Positions 1 through 6,137 of a stretch of 7,146 nucleotides of DNA are shown one piece after another. How positions within the stretch are numbered: position 1 is the stretch's first letter; each line of letters starts with the position of its first letter. The notes under the pieces are model-generated. The model was not told the DNA's origin. It did no database searches and saw only the letters and a list, made by a program, of their open reading frames with translations. The stretch comes from DATFJC01 sp964528795 (lineage in GTDB: Bacteria; Patescibacteriota; Patescibacteriia; UBA2591; UBA6264): positions 1 through 7,146 of the forward strand of contig CAZGUY010000027.1 in assembly GCA_964528795.1 (NCBI GenBank). Direction: 5' to 3'. A program made the position numbers and the translations under genes.

Positions 1-80
1 CTTTTATTTTAAAGATTTATCTTTATAATAGTTTATTTTTAGTTAAGGGTCAAGTGCTTGTAATAATTTTTTAATCATTT

Positions 81-108
81 TTGTAAATTATTTGTTTTAA
101 GTTATAAT
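81..108 (+). promoter_or_regulatory. Putative sigma-70-type promoter of the sugar operon
   Basis: A perfect TATAAT -10 box lies at 103-108, with a partial -35 box (TTGTAA, 4 of 6 matches) at 81-86 and a 16-nt spacer. Transcription would begin near 115, leaving a leader of about 20 nt before the ATG at 135, with no Shine-Dalgarno sequence. A second TATAAT at 22-27 is too close to the window edge to look for its -35 box. In sequence this rich in A and T, the -10 box alone is weak evidence; its position just upstream of the first gene supports it. Confidence 0.5.
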
Positions 109-134
109 AAAAACAAACAACGTATTAAAATATT

Positions 135-842
135 ATGTTTGAAAAAATAAAAAACTTAAATAAACAAGAAGTTTCTGACTCAAAGAAAAAGAATTTAAAA
201 GAAAAACAAAAGATTTGGGATAAAAAAAAGAAAGATTTAGAAAAAGCAAAAGATTACTTTGGAGAAAAAATTGATGAGAACATTAAATCAGCCGTAACTG
301 CTTTTAATTTAAATGATTTACCAACTAGTCAATCATGTGAAGGTCATCTTGAAAAAGGTTTACCTTTTCCATGGTTAGATGTTAGAGCTCCTCACAAACC
401 TAAGCAAAGATTTGAAAATGAAAAGCAAATATTTCAAAACGTGGCTCGGAAATATGGTTTTTCATACGAAGAAGTAAAAAGATCAATCAGTTCTGAAGGG
501 GAGATAGTTGAAGCAATTAATCAAGCCCACAACGAAGCCAAAGAAAAAGCTAGTAAAAATCAAGAAAAAGAAGAATATAAAGAATGGAGACAGGAAAATA
601 AGAAATTAGAACATAAAATTAGGTCTCTTATTAATGAATTTTATCAAAATAGAGAAGCTCCTAATGATGTAAAAATTAAGATTGGTATAATTGGGCCTGG
701 CAACGTAGTCCGAGTTTATAGTGGTCCTAAAACACAAGAAAAAGACTCTGATCAAAAGAATTTAAAAGAGAAGCTTAAAAGAAGAAGAAAAGAGATTAAG
801 GCTTTTAGTCAATTTTTAAAAGAAAAATTTTTTGAAAATTAA
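135..842 (+). CDS. Conserved hypothetical protein with SCEGH motif, Patescibacteria-type
   Basis: A 235-residue soluble protein of unknown function. The N-terminus (about 1-45) and residues 128-165 and 200-225 are very rich in Lys and Glu and look helical or coiled-coil. Between them is a distinctive block at 62-83: Leu-Pro-Thr, then Ser67-Cys68-Glu69-Gly70-His71, then a Pro-Trp-Leu-Asp stretch at 79-82. A second block (about 164-195) has a Leu-Ile-x-Glu-Phe-Tyr motif followed by a short beta-like Ile/Gly/Val stretch. From memory, proteins with this Thr-x-x-Ser-Cys-Glu-Gly-His block and a following Pro-Trp-hydrophobic-Asp recur as hypothetical proteins in Patescibacteria; I know no assigned function. 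The Cys, Glu and His could bind a metal, but that is inference. There is no signal peptide or membrane segment. It is the first gene of the operon, 10 nt before the glycosidase gene. The ATG is the first one available after the promoter and has no ribosome binding site, as for most genes here. Confidence 0.85.
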   Translation: MFEKIKNLNKQEVSDSKKKNLKEKQKIWDKKKKDLEKAKDYFGEKIDENIKSAVTAFNLNDLPTSQSCEGHLEKGLPFPWLDVRAPHKPKQRFENEKQIFQNVARKYGFSYEEVKRSISSEGEIVEAINQAHNEAKEKASKNQEKEEYKEWRQENKKLEHKIRSLINEFYQNREAPNDVKIKIGIIGPGNVVRVYSGPKTQEKDSDQKNLKEKLKRRRKEIKAFSQFLKEKFFEN

Positions 843-852
843 TTTTTAAATT

Positions 853-2085
853 ATGACAAAGACAATTAAACCGGAAAAAGCTTATAATAAGTCAGTTGAA
901 TTTTTAAAACAATGTGCTGGCAAGCATGGTTTTCATGCTGCGCTTTTAAAAAAGGAAAATTATTTTAGAATTTGGGCTAGAGATGGTGTTATAAATGGTT
1001 TAGCTGCTCTTATGACAGAAGACAAAGATTTAATTGAGACTTTTAAACAGAATTTAATTTCTTTAGCTGATTTTCAAGGTAAAAATGGCCAAATTCCAAG
1101 TAATATTTCATTAGAAGAAGAAAATGTAAGCTATGGTAGAACGGCTGGGAGAGTTGATGCTAGCTTATGGTTTATAATAGGTTGTAGTCAATATTTTAAA
1201 CGAACAAGAGATAAAGAATTTATTAAAAAATTAAAACCCAATATAGAGAAAGTTATGGATTTAATGGAGGCTTGGGAGTTTAACCAAAAGAATTTTATTT
1301 TTGTCCCAAATGGAGGAGATTGGGCTGATGAATCTTTGCGCCATGGTTATGTTTTGTTTGATCAACTTTTGTACAATAGAGCTATTAAAGAATATATATA
1401 CATATTTAAAAAATTAGGCCAAGAAAAGCCTTATTGGAAGCAAAAGTATAAATTGCAAAGGAATATGATTAAAACTAATTTTTGGCCTGACAAAGACAAT
1501 GTGAATTGGAAGTATGTTTATCATAAATATATGTTTGAGAGTATTCACAAAAATGGAAGTAAAGAGCAAAACTATTGGCTAGAAAATTTTCATCCAGGTG
1601 GCTTTTCAAATAGATTTGATGCTTTTTCAAATATCTTAACTATTCTTTTTGAATTTTCTGACAATAAAAAACAAGAAAAGATTATTAAATATTTATTAAG
1701 TATTATTGGGGCAAAATATTTAGTACCTGGCTTTTATCCAGTTATATTGCCCCAACAAAAAGAAAAATGGAAGAAAATGAGAGGTAATTTTTCATTCAGG
1801 TTTAAAAATAAGCCTTACCATGCCCATAATGGCGGTCTTTGGCCTATGTTAAGTGGCTTTTTAATTAAGGCCTTGTTAAAGTCAAACAAAAAAGATTTAG
1901 CTCAAAAATATTTAAATGGTGTTAATCAAGCTAATTATTTGTCTAAAAATGGTGAGTGGGGTTTTTATGAATACCATCATGGTGAAAAAAAGACCCCCGC
2001 AGGAGTAAAACATGTTGCTTGGAGTGCTTCCGGAGCGATTATGGGTTATTTATCATTAAAAAAAGATAAAGATATATTTTTATGA
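853..2085 (+). CDS. Six-hairpin (alpha/alpha) glycoside hydrolase, GH100/amylo-alpha-1,6-glucosidase-like
   Basis: A 410-residue cytoplasmic glycosidase (no signal peptide) of the (alpha/alpha)6-barrel superfamily. Visible motifs in order are: Trp-Ala-Arg-Asp at 41-44; Val-Asp-Ala-Ser-Leu-Trp at 101-106; Gly-Gly-Asp-Trp-Ala-Asp-Glu at 154-160 followed by His-Gly at 164-165; His-Asn-Gly-Gly-x-Trp-Pro at 325-331; Trp-Gly-Phe-Tyr-Glu-Tyr at 369-374; and Trp-Ser-Ala-Ser-Gly at 390-394. By analogy with neutral/alkaline invertases (GH100), Asp159 would be the general acid and Glu373 the base. The first half (WARD, VDASLW, DWADE) looks more like glycogen-debranching alpha-1,6-glucosidases, while the C-terminal third looks like GH100. 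The substrate is therefore uncertain: sucrose, a glucosyl- or mannosylglycerate-type solute (GH63-like), or an alpha-glucan. The next gene, a sucrose-phosphate-phosphatase-like protein, favours sucrose or a similar small solute. The stop overlaps the next start by ATGA, suggesting coupled translation. No Shine-Dalgarno sequence precedes the ATG. Confidence 0.85.
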   Translation: MTKTIKPEKAYNKSVEFLKQCAGKHGFHAALLKKENYFRIWARDGVINGLAALMTEDKDLIETFKQNLISLADFQGKNGQIPSNISLEEENVSYGRTAGRVDASLWFIIGCSQYFKRTRDKEFIKKLKPNIEKVMDLMEAWEFNQKNFIFVPNGGDWADESLRHGYVLFDQLLYNRAIKEYIYIFKKLGQEKPYWKQKYKLQRNMIKTNFWPDKDNVNWKYVYHKYMFESIHKNGSKEQNYWLENFHPGGFSNRFDAFSNILTILFEFSDNKKQEKIIKYLLSIIGAKYLVPGFYPVILPQQKEKWKKMRGNFSFRFKNKPYHAHNGGLWPMLSGFLIKALLKSNKKDLAQKYLNGVNQANYLSKNGEWGFYEYHHGEKKTPAGVKHVAWSASGAIMGYLSLKKDKDIFL

Positions 2086-2864
2086 AACTTTATTTAACAG
2101 ATATAGATAATACAATTTTACCTTTGGATAAAAAAACTTCTATTGCTCAAGAAGATTTAGACAATTGGTATAAAAGAGTAAAGAGTCACAATGTAAAGTT
2201 TGGTTATATTAGTGGTAGAAGTTATAAGTTGGTCATGGATATATTAGAAGAATTACCAAAACCGGATTTTTTTGTATCTGACGTAGGGACTCAAATTTAT
2301 TTTAAAAAAGGTAAAAAATGGCAAAAAGATGAAGATTATAGAAAATTTATTGCTCAAAGCTGGCATGGTAAAACAAGGAAAAACATTAAAAAGGCACTTT
2401 TAAAAGTCAATGAAATAAAGGAGCAAGAAAAAAGAGCCCTTTCAGAATTTAAGCAAAGCTATTATCTTGATTTTAAATATAATTCTCAAAAAGTTATTCA
2501 AAAAATTAAAACAATATTAAAAAAAGAAAATCTGGAATCACAAGTTATTTATTCTGTAGGTCCTGAAAAAGAAATTGGATTAATTGATATTTTACCTAAA
2601 AGAGCCGGTAAAAGAGGCGCTATTACTTTTTTAATGAATAAGTTTGATTTAAATATAAAAGATGTAATTTATTCAGGTGACTCTGGTAATGATTTGGATG
2701 CTTTAACTATGAATTGTTTTTCCATTTTAGTCGGTAATGCAAGGAAGGAAATTAAAAAACAAGCTAAAGCTCAAATTAAAGATAAAAATAAACTCTATAT
2801 TGCTAAAAAATCATATATTAAAGGTGTTTTAGAAGGTTTTGATCATTTTGGTTTTTTTAAGTAA
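2082..2864 (+). CDS. HAD-superfamily phosphatase, sucrose-6-phosphate phosphatase-like
   Basis: A 260-residue HAD phosphatase of the Cof/SPP (HAD-IIB) type. All four catalytic motifs are intact: Asp7-x-Asp9 (nucleophile and acid/base) at the N-terminus; Ser44-Gly-Arg (motif II); Lys177 in a Gly-Lys-Arg-Gly context (motif III); and Gly-Asp200-Ser-Gly-Asn-Asp204 (motif IV, Mg binding). A cap domain lies between motifs II and III. Features pointing to sucrose-phosphate phosphatase (PF05116) are Asp-Val-Gly-Thr-x-Ile at 67-72, Leu-Val-Gly-Asn-Ala at 216-220, and the C-terminal Gly-Val-Leu-Glu-Gly-x-x-His-Phe-Gly-Phe at 248-258, closely like the end of the cyanobacterial/plant catalytic domain. 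Length matches stand-alone SPP. Related alternatives are mannosyl-3-phosphoglycerate or glucosyl-3-phosphoglycerate phosphatase. It is probably translated by re-initiation at the ATGA overlap with the glycosidase gene. No sucrose-phosphate synthase is in the window, so the exact substrate is inferred. Confidence 0.88.
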   Translation: MKLYLTDIDNTILPLDKKTSIAQEDLDNWYKRVKSHNVKFGYISGRSYKLVMDILEELPKPDFFVSDVGTQIYFKKGKKWQKDEDYRKFIAQSWHGKTRKNIKKALLKVNEIKEQEKRALSEFKQSYYLDFKYNSQKVIQKIKTILKKENLESQVIYSVGPEKEIGLIDILPKRAGKRGAITFLMNKFDLNIKDVIYSGDSGNDLDALTMNCFSILVGNARKEIKKQAKAQIKDKNKLYIAKKSYIKGVLEGFDHFGFFK

Positions 2865-2869
2865 AAGAA

Positions 2870-2912
2870 AAGACCTAAATCCGTTTTTTAGATTTAGGTC
2901 TTAAATTTTTTT
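2870..2912 (+). terminator. Hairpin terminator after the sugar operon, possibly bidirectional
   Basis: A perfect 12-bp stem (2870-2881 with 2891-2902) has a 9-nt loop and, after AAA, a run of seven T at 2906-2912. It begins 5 bases after the phosphatase stop. It lies between two convergent genes. Read on the minus strand, the stem is followed by a T-rich stretch (CTTTTCTTTTAC), so it may also end the membrane-protein transcript. The AAA between stem and T run on the plus side is slightly unusual. Confidence 0.8.
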
Positions 2913-2943
2913 ATAGGAAGTCCATTATAGTATAGGTTAAACC

Positions 2944-3306
2944 TCAAATAATGACAAAGTCAATTACAAATAGTATTATAGTAAGCAAGATTGAATTGTT
3001 TACTGGATTTAAGCAGAGCATAGAAATAATAACTCCAAAAAAACCAAGGCAAATTACTGTTAAGGTAAAAGGTAAGACGCCAACCGTAACAAGAACTGCA
3101 AAAATCTCAATTATGGACGAAAACCACAATAAGATTGAATCTCTATTTGAGACAGTGAAAATACTCAAACCTATAAAGGCTATAATTGTTAAAACAATTC
3201 CGCAAACAATTAAAGCTACATTATGGTTATAAGCCATATAAATACCAGCTAAAACTAGAATTTCGCCAAGGGTTTTCCCAAAAAAGGTTTTTAAAGGTGC
3301 TTCCAT
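2944..3306 (-). CDS. Small multi-pass membrane protein of unknown function
   Basis: A 120-residue very hydrophobic protein. About four to five membrane-spanning segments can be drawn at roughly residues 12-26, 29-50, 58-78, 81-99 and 105-120. Short polar connectors include Asn-Arg-Asp at 54-56 and Asn-Pro-Val-Asn-Asn at 100-104. The last helix runs to the C-terminus. I recognise no family and no catalytic motif. Evidence that this strand is coding: an 8-base Shine-Dalgarno sequence (AAAGGAGG) sits 4 nt before the ATG, a near-consensus promoter lies upstream, the translation is a coherent membrane-protein pattern, and a terminator lies beyond the stop. It is a single-gene unit, convergent with the sugar operon and divergent from the ValRS gene. 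It ends in TGA. The strong promoter and ribosome binding site suggest good expression, unlike the Shine-Dalgarno-less genes around it. Confidence 0.75.
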   Translation of the reverse strand: MEAPLKTFFGKTLGEILVLAGIYMAYNHNVALIVCGIVLTIIAFIGLSIFTVSNRDSILLWFSSIIEIFAVLVTVGVLPFTLTVICLGFFGVIISMLCLNPVNNSILLTIILFVIDFVII

Positions 3307-3310
3307 ATAT

Positions 3311-3318
3311 CCTCCTTT
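3311..3318 (-). promoter_or_regulatory. Strong Shine-Dalgarno site of the membrane-protein gene
   Basis: On the minus strand AAAGGAGG stands 4 nt before the ATG at 3306. It matches the anti-Shine-Dalgarno end of 16S rRNA almost fully. It is the only clear ribosome binding site in the window, and it fixes both the strand and the start of this gene. Confidence 0.85.
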
Positions 3319-3357
3319 ATTTAATTTTAATGTTTGTTTATATATTTAACTAACTTT

Positions 3358-3386
3358 AATATAGCATATAAGATCCTTTTTGTCAA
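3358..3386 (-). promoter_or_regulatory. Near-consensus extended -10 promoter of the membrane-protein gene
   Basis: On the minus strand there is a perfect TTGACA (3381-3386), a 17-nt spacer and TATATT (3358-3363). A TG one base before the -10 box makes an extended -10 element. Transcription would start near 3351, giving a leader of about 45 nt that contains the Shine-Dalgarno site. This is the best promoter match in the window. Confidence 0.8.
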
Positions 3387-3430
3387 GGTGCCCTAAACCT
3401 TATTAAAGGAGTTTACAAAGTATTATTTTC

Positions 3431-3459
3431 TTGACAAAAACCCTTAAAAATTATATTTT
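3431..3459 (+). promoter_or_regulatory. Putative promoter of the valyl-tRNA synthetase gene
   Basis: A perfect TTGACA at 3431-3436 is followed at 17 nt by TATTTT (3454-3459, 4 of 6 matches). An alternative TATATT at 3452-3457 has a 15-nt spacer. The leader to the ATG at 3519 would be about 50 nt and AT-rich, with no sign of a T-box (no room for its specifier and antiterminator stems) and no Shine-Dalgarno site. It diverges from the membrane-protein promoter, with the two -35 boxes 44 nt apart. Confidence 0.55.
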
Positions 3460-3518
3460 AAAATAAGTAGGTTATGAATTTTTATATTAGTTATCAATTT
3501 ATAAAATAAAAAATTAAA

Positions 3519-5981
3519 ATGTCGGAAAAAAGTCAAAAAACAAAAGACCAAAAATTGTCTAACGAAGAACATTGGCAAGAGTTTTGGAAAAAAGAAAAAA
3601 TTTATAGATTTAACCCAGAAGCTTCTAAAGAACTTTATACAATTGATACTCCTCCCCCAACTGTATCTGGTAAAATTCATTTAGGCCATATTTATTCATA
3701 TACTCAAGCAGAAGTTATTGCTCGCTTTAAAAGAATGGAAGGTTTTAATGTTCGTTATCCTTTTGGGTATGATAATAATGGCTTACCAACTGAAAAATTA
3801 GCTGAAAAGGAAAAACAAGTAGATGGCAAAGAAATGGATAGGGGTAAATTTAGAGATATTTGTAAACAAATTACAAAAAAGTATCAAAAGATTTATAAAG
3901 ATCTTTGGCAAACTTTTGCTGTAAGTGCTGATTGGAGTTTAGAGTATGCTACTAATTCAGATAAAGTTCAAAAATTATCTCAAATTACCTTTAATAATCT
4001 TTTAAAACAGGGTAAAATATACGAAGATAAGTCTCCTGTTTTGTATTGTTCCACTTGCCAAACTGCTATTGCTAGAGCAGAAGTAGAAACAGAAGAAAAA
4101 CCAGCTGTTTTTTATGATTTAAGATTTAAAAAAGAAAATGGCGATACTCTTGTTATATCTACTACAAGACCAGAACTTTTACCAGCTTGTGTTGGTGTTT
4201 TTGTTCATCCAGGCGACGACAGATACAAAGAATTAGTTGGTCAAAAAGTTAAAACTCCTCTTGGTGATGAAGTTAAGGTTATGGCTGATAGACAAGTAGA
4301 TCAGGAAAAGGGTAGTGGGGCTGTAATGTGTTGTACTTATGGAGATGTTACAGATATTTATTGGACTAAAAAATATAAATTAGATGAAAAGATAATTTTG
4401 AATAAAAAGGGCAAACTTCAAAATGTTAAACAAAAAGGATATAAGGATTTAAATGGAAAAACAGTTAAAAAGGCAAGAGATATTTTAGTTAATAAACTAA
4501 AAGAACAAAATGATATCTTAGATCAGGAAAAAATAAATCATAAAGTAGGAGTTCATGAAAGATGTCATGAGTCAGTTGAAATATTACCTACTAAACAATG
4601 GTTTGTTAAAATTTTAGATAAAAAAGATAAATGGTTGGAGTTAGGAGAAAAGATAAATTGGTACCCAAAGTACATGAAGGAAAGATATAAAGAATGGATA
4701 AAACAATTAGAATGGGATTGGTGCATATCAAGAGAACGACCCTATGGTATTCCTATTCCAGTTTTTTATTGTCAAGAATGCGATAAAACAATTTTATTAG
4801 AAAAGGATCAATTACCAGTTGATCCTCAAAGTGATGATTTGGATCTGGAATGCCCAAAATGTGGAAGTTCTGATATTAAGCCAGAAACAGCTGTTTTAGA
4901 CACTTGGTTCACCTCAGCTCTTACTCCCGAGATTAATAATGATCATAAAAGAAATGGCGGTTTAAAAGGAGATATGGTTACTATGTCTATGCGACCTTTA
5001 GCTCATGATATTATAAGAACGTGGGTAGTTTATACCATAATTATGAACTGGTATAAACAAAAAGCTATTCCTTGGGAAGACTTAATGGTTTCAGGTCATC
5101 TTTTAATTGAAAAAGGTAAAAAAATTAGCAAAAAAGATGATAATGCAGAAATGAGTCCAAAAAGTATTCATGAAAAATATTCAATTGATGCTATTCGTTA
5201 TTCAGTTTGTAGGGGGTCTCTTGGAACAGACACTTATTTTGAGCCAGCTGAACTTGAAAACGGTAAAAAGCTAGTTATTAAACTTTTTAATGCTGGTAAA
5301 TTTACTTTAGGTAATTTAAAAAACTTTAATCCTGAAAAGGGAATAGAGTTTGATAATTTAGAACCAATTGATAAGTGGATACTTTACAAGGCTAAAAAGG
5401 TTTCTCAAAAAATAAAACAAACTCTTGATAAATACGAAGTAGGTAAGGCTTGTCAAATGTTTGAAAACTTTTTTAGAAAAGATTTTTGCGATAATTATTT
5501 AGAAATTTGTAAAGGCAGAATTTATGGTGATGATGAATTGGGCAAAAGATCAGCTCAAACAGCTCTTTATAAAAGCTTTTTAGCAGCTTTGAAAATGGGG
5601 GCTCCATTTTTACCTCATATCACTGAAGAAATGTTTCATCAAAAAGATAATTATTTAGCTGAAAAAGAAGATAAAAAAAGTATTCATAAAACTTTGTGGC
5701 CTAAAATAGACATTAAAAAGAGTATTGAATCAACAATAAATGGAGCAAAGTTGTTTTTATCACTTATAAGTGAAGTTCGTAAATTTAAAAATGAAAAAGA
5801 AATTTCTTTAGGCAAAGAAATGAATAAGCTTTTTGTTGTTGCTAATAAAGACCAAAAGGAGTTACTTAAAGAGTTTAAAAATGATTTGTTATCAGTAGCT
5901 AGAGTTAATAAGCTTTCTTTTGTTGATAAATTACCAGACAAGATTCAAGATAAAGACATAGCTGTTTCCTTAAAAGATTAA
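3519..5981 (+). CDS. valS: Valyl-tRNA synthetase, archaeal/rickettsial type
   Basis: An 820-residue class I aminoacyl-tRNA synthetase that charges tRNA-Val with valine and edits Thr-tRNA-Val. Landmarks: Pro-Pro-Pro-Thr-Val-Ser-Gly at 45-51 with the HIGH motif as His-Leu-Gly-His at 54-57; Asn-Asn-Gly-Leu-Pro-Thr-Glu at 86-92; a Cys pair at 177/180; an editing domain at about 190-345 with Thr-Thr-Arg-Pro-Glu-Leu-Leu-Pro-Ala-Cys at 215-224 and Gly-Ser-Gly-Ala-Val-Met-Cys-Cys-Thr-Tyr-Gly-Asp at 265-276; two zinc Cys pairs at 418/421 and 445/448; Leu-Asp-Thr-Trp-Phe at 460-464; the KMSKS loop as Lys-Ile-Ser-Lys-Lys at 535-539; and an anticodon-binding domain at about 615-760. The editing-domain wording matches archaeal and Rickettsia ValRS rather than the usual bacterial form with its Pro-Ala-His-Asp motif. 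The C-terminal coiled-coil arm of typical bacterial enzymes (about 880-950 residues) is absent. It is transcribed alone, between its own promoter and a terminator. The ATG has no ribosome binding site. Confidence 0.96.
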   Translation: MSEKSQKTKDQKLSNEEHWQEFWKKEKIYRFNPEASKELYTIDTPPPTVSGKIHLGHIYSYTQAEVIARFKRMEGFNVRYPFGYDNNGLPTEKLAEKEKQVDGKEMDRGKFRDICKQITKKYQKIYKDLWQTFAVSADWSLEYATNSDKVQKLSQITFNNLLKQGKIYEDKSPVLYCSTCQTAIARAEVETEEKPAVFYDLRFKKENGDTLVISTTRPELLPACVGVFVHPGDDRYKELVGQKVKTPLGDEVKVMADRQVDQEKGSGAVMCCTYGDVTDIYWTKKYKLDEKIILNKKGKLQNVKQKGYKDLNGKTVKKARDILVNKLKEQNDILDQEKINHKVGVHERCHESVEILPTKQWFVKILDKKDKWLELGEKINWYPKYMKERYKEWIKQLEWDWCISRERPYGIPIPVFYCQECDKTILLEKDQLPVDPQSDDLDLECPKCGSSDIKPETAVLDTWFTSALTPEINNDHKRNGGLKGDMVTMSMRPLAHDIIRTWVVYTIIMNWYKQKAIPWEDLMVSGHLLIEKGKKISKKDDNAEMSPKSIHEKYSIDAIRYSVCRGSLGTDTYFEPAELENGKKLVIKLFNAGKFTLGNLKNFNPEKGIEFDNLEPIDKWILYKAKKVSQKIKQTLDKYEVGKACQMFENFFRKDFCDNYLEICKGRIYGDDELGKRSAQTALYKSFLAALKMGAPFLPHITEEMFHQKDNYLAEKEDKKSIHKTLWPKIDIKKSIESTINGAKLFLSLISEVRKFKNEKEISLGKEMNKLFVVANKDQKELLKEFKNDLLSVARVNKLSFVDKLPDKIQDKDIAVSLKD

Positions 5982-6039
5982 TATAAAAAAAGAAAAAACG
6001 TGTTATTTTTTAAACTTCAAATTCTTGATTTAATTTTTT

Positions 6040-6072
6040 AAAGAGGTAATGCTTTTATTTACCTCTTTTTTT
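6040..6072 (+). terminator. Intrinsic terminator after valS
   Basis: A perfect 10-bp stem (AAAGAGGTAA at 6040-6049 with its complement at 6059-6068) has a 9-nt loop and runs directly into seven T (6066-6072). It lies about 60 bases after the valS stop and ends about 10 bases before the mreB -35 box, so it separates the two transcription units. Bases 5982-6039 before it are AT-rich and show nothing else. Confidence 0.9.
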
Positions 6073-6082
6073 GTTTAAAGAG

Positions 6083-6110
6083 TTGACTTTTTTTGTAATT
6101 AAACTACAAT
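6083..6110 (+). promoter_or_regulatory. Putative mreB promoter
   Basis: TTGACT (5 of 6) at 6083-6088, a 16-nt spacer and TACAAT (5 of 6) at 6105-6110. The predicted start near 6117 leaves a leader of about 20 nt to the ATG at 6138, with no Shine-Dalgarno site. It follows immediately after the valS terminator, which supports independent transcription of mreB. Confidence 0.65.
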
Positions 6111-6137
6111 ATAAATATAAAGTTAGATTTTAAATTT

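Noticed and set aside
44..75. CAAG-TG-CTTG followed by an AT-rich stretch with TTTTTT, a possible terminator of an upstream gene
   Set aside because: The stem is only 4 bp with a 2-nt loop, too small to form a stable hairpin.
2951..3232. Open frame of 93 codons on the plus strand, opposite the membrane-protein gene
   Set aside because: It has no ribosome binding site or promoter, and its composition is what the antisense of a hydrophobic protein gives. The minus-strand gene has an excellent promoter and Shine-Dalgarno site.
3474..3509. Eleven-codon open frame just before valS, a possible attenuation leader peptide
   Set aside because: It encodes no valine and no hairpin pair follows it before the valS start, so it does not fit an attenuator. 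Short open frames are expected by chance here.
3441..3518. Possible T-box or other riboswitch in the valS leader
   Set aside because: The predicted leader is only about 50 nt, nearly all A and T, with no T-box consensus and no stable stems.
3444..3680. Open frame of 78 codons on the minus strand across the valS start
   Set aside because: It is the reverse of Lys-rich coding and AT-rich leader sequence, giving a Phe-rich meaningless translation with no start signals, and it overlaps the valS N-terminus and promoter.
5684..5941. Minus-strand open frame within the 3' end of valS
   Set aside because: It is a shadow of a clear coding region: low-complexity Ser/Leu/Phe translation and no start signals.
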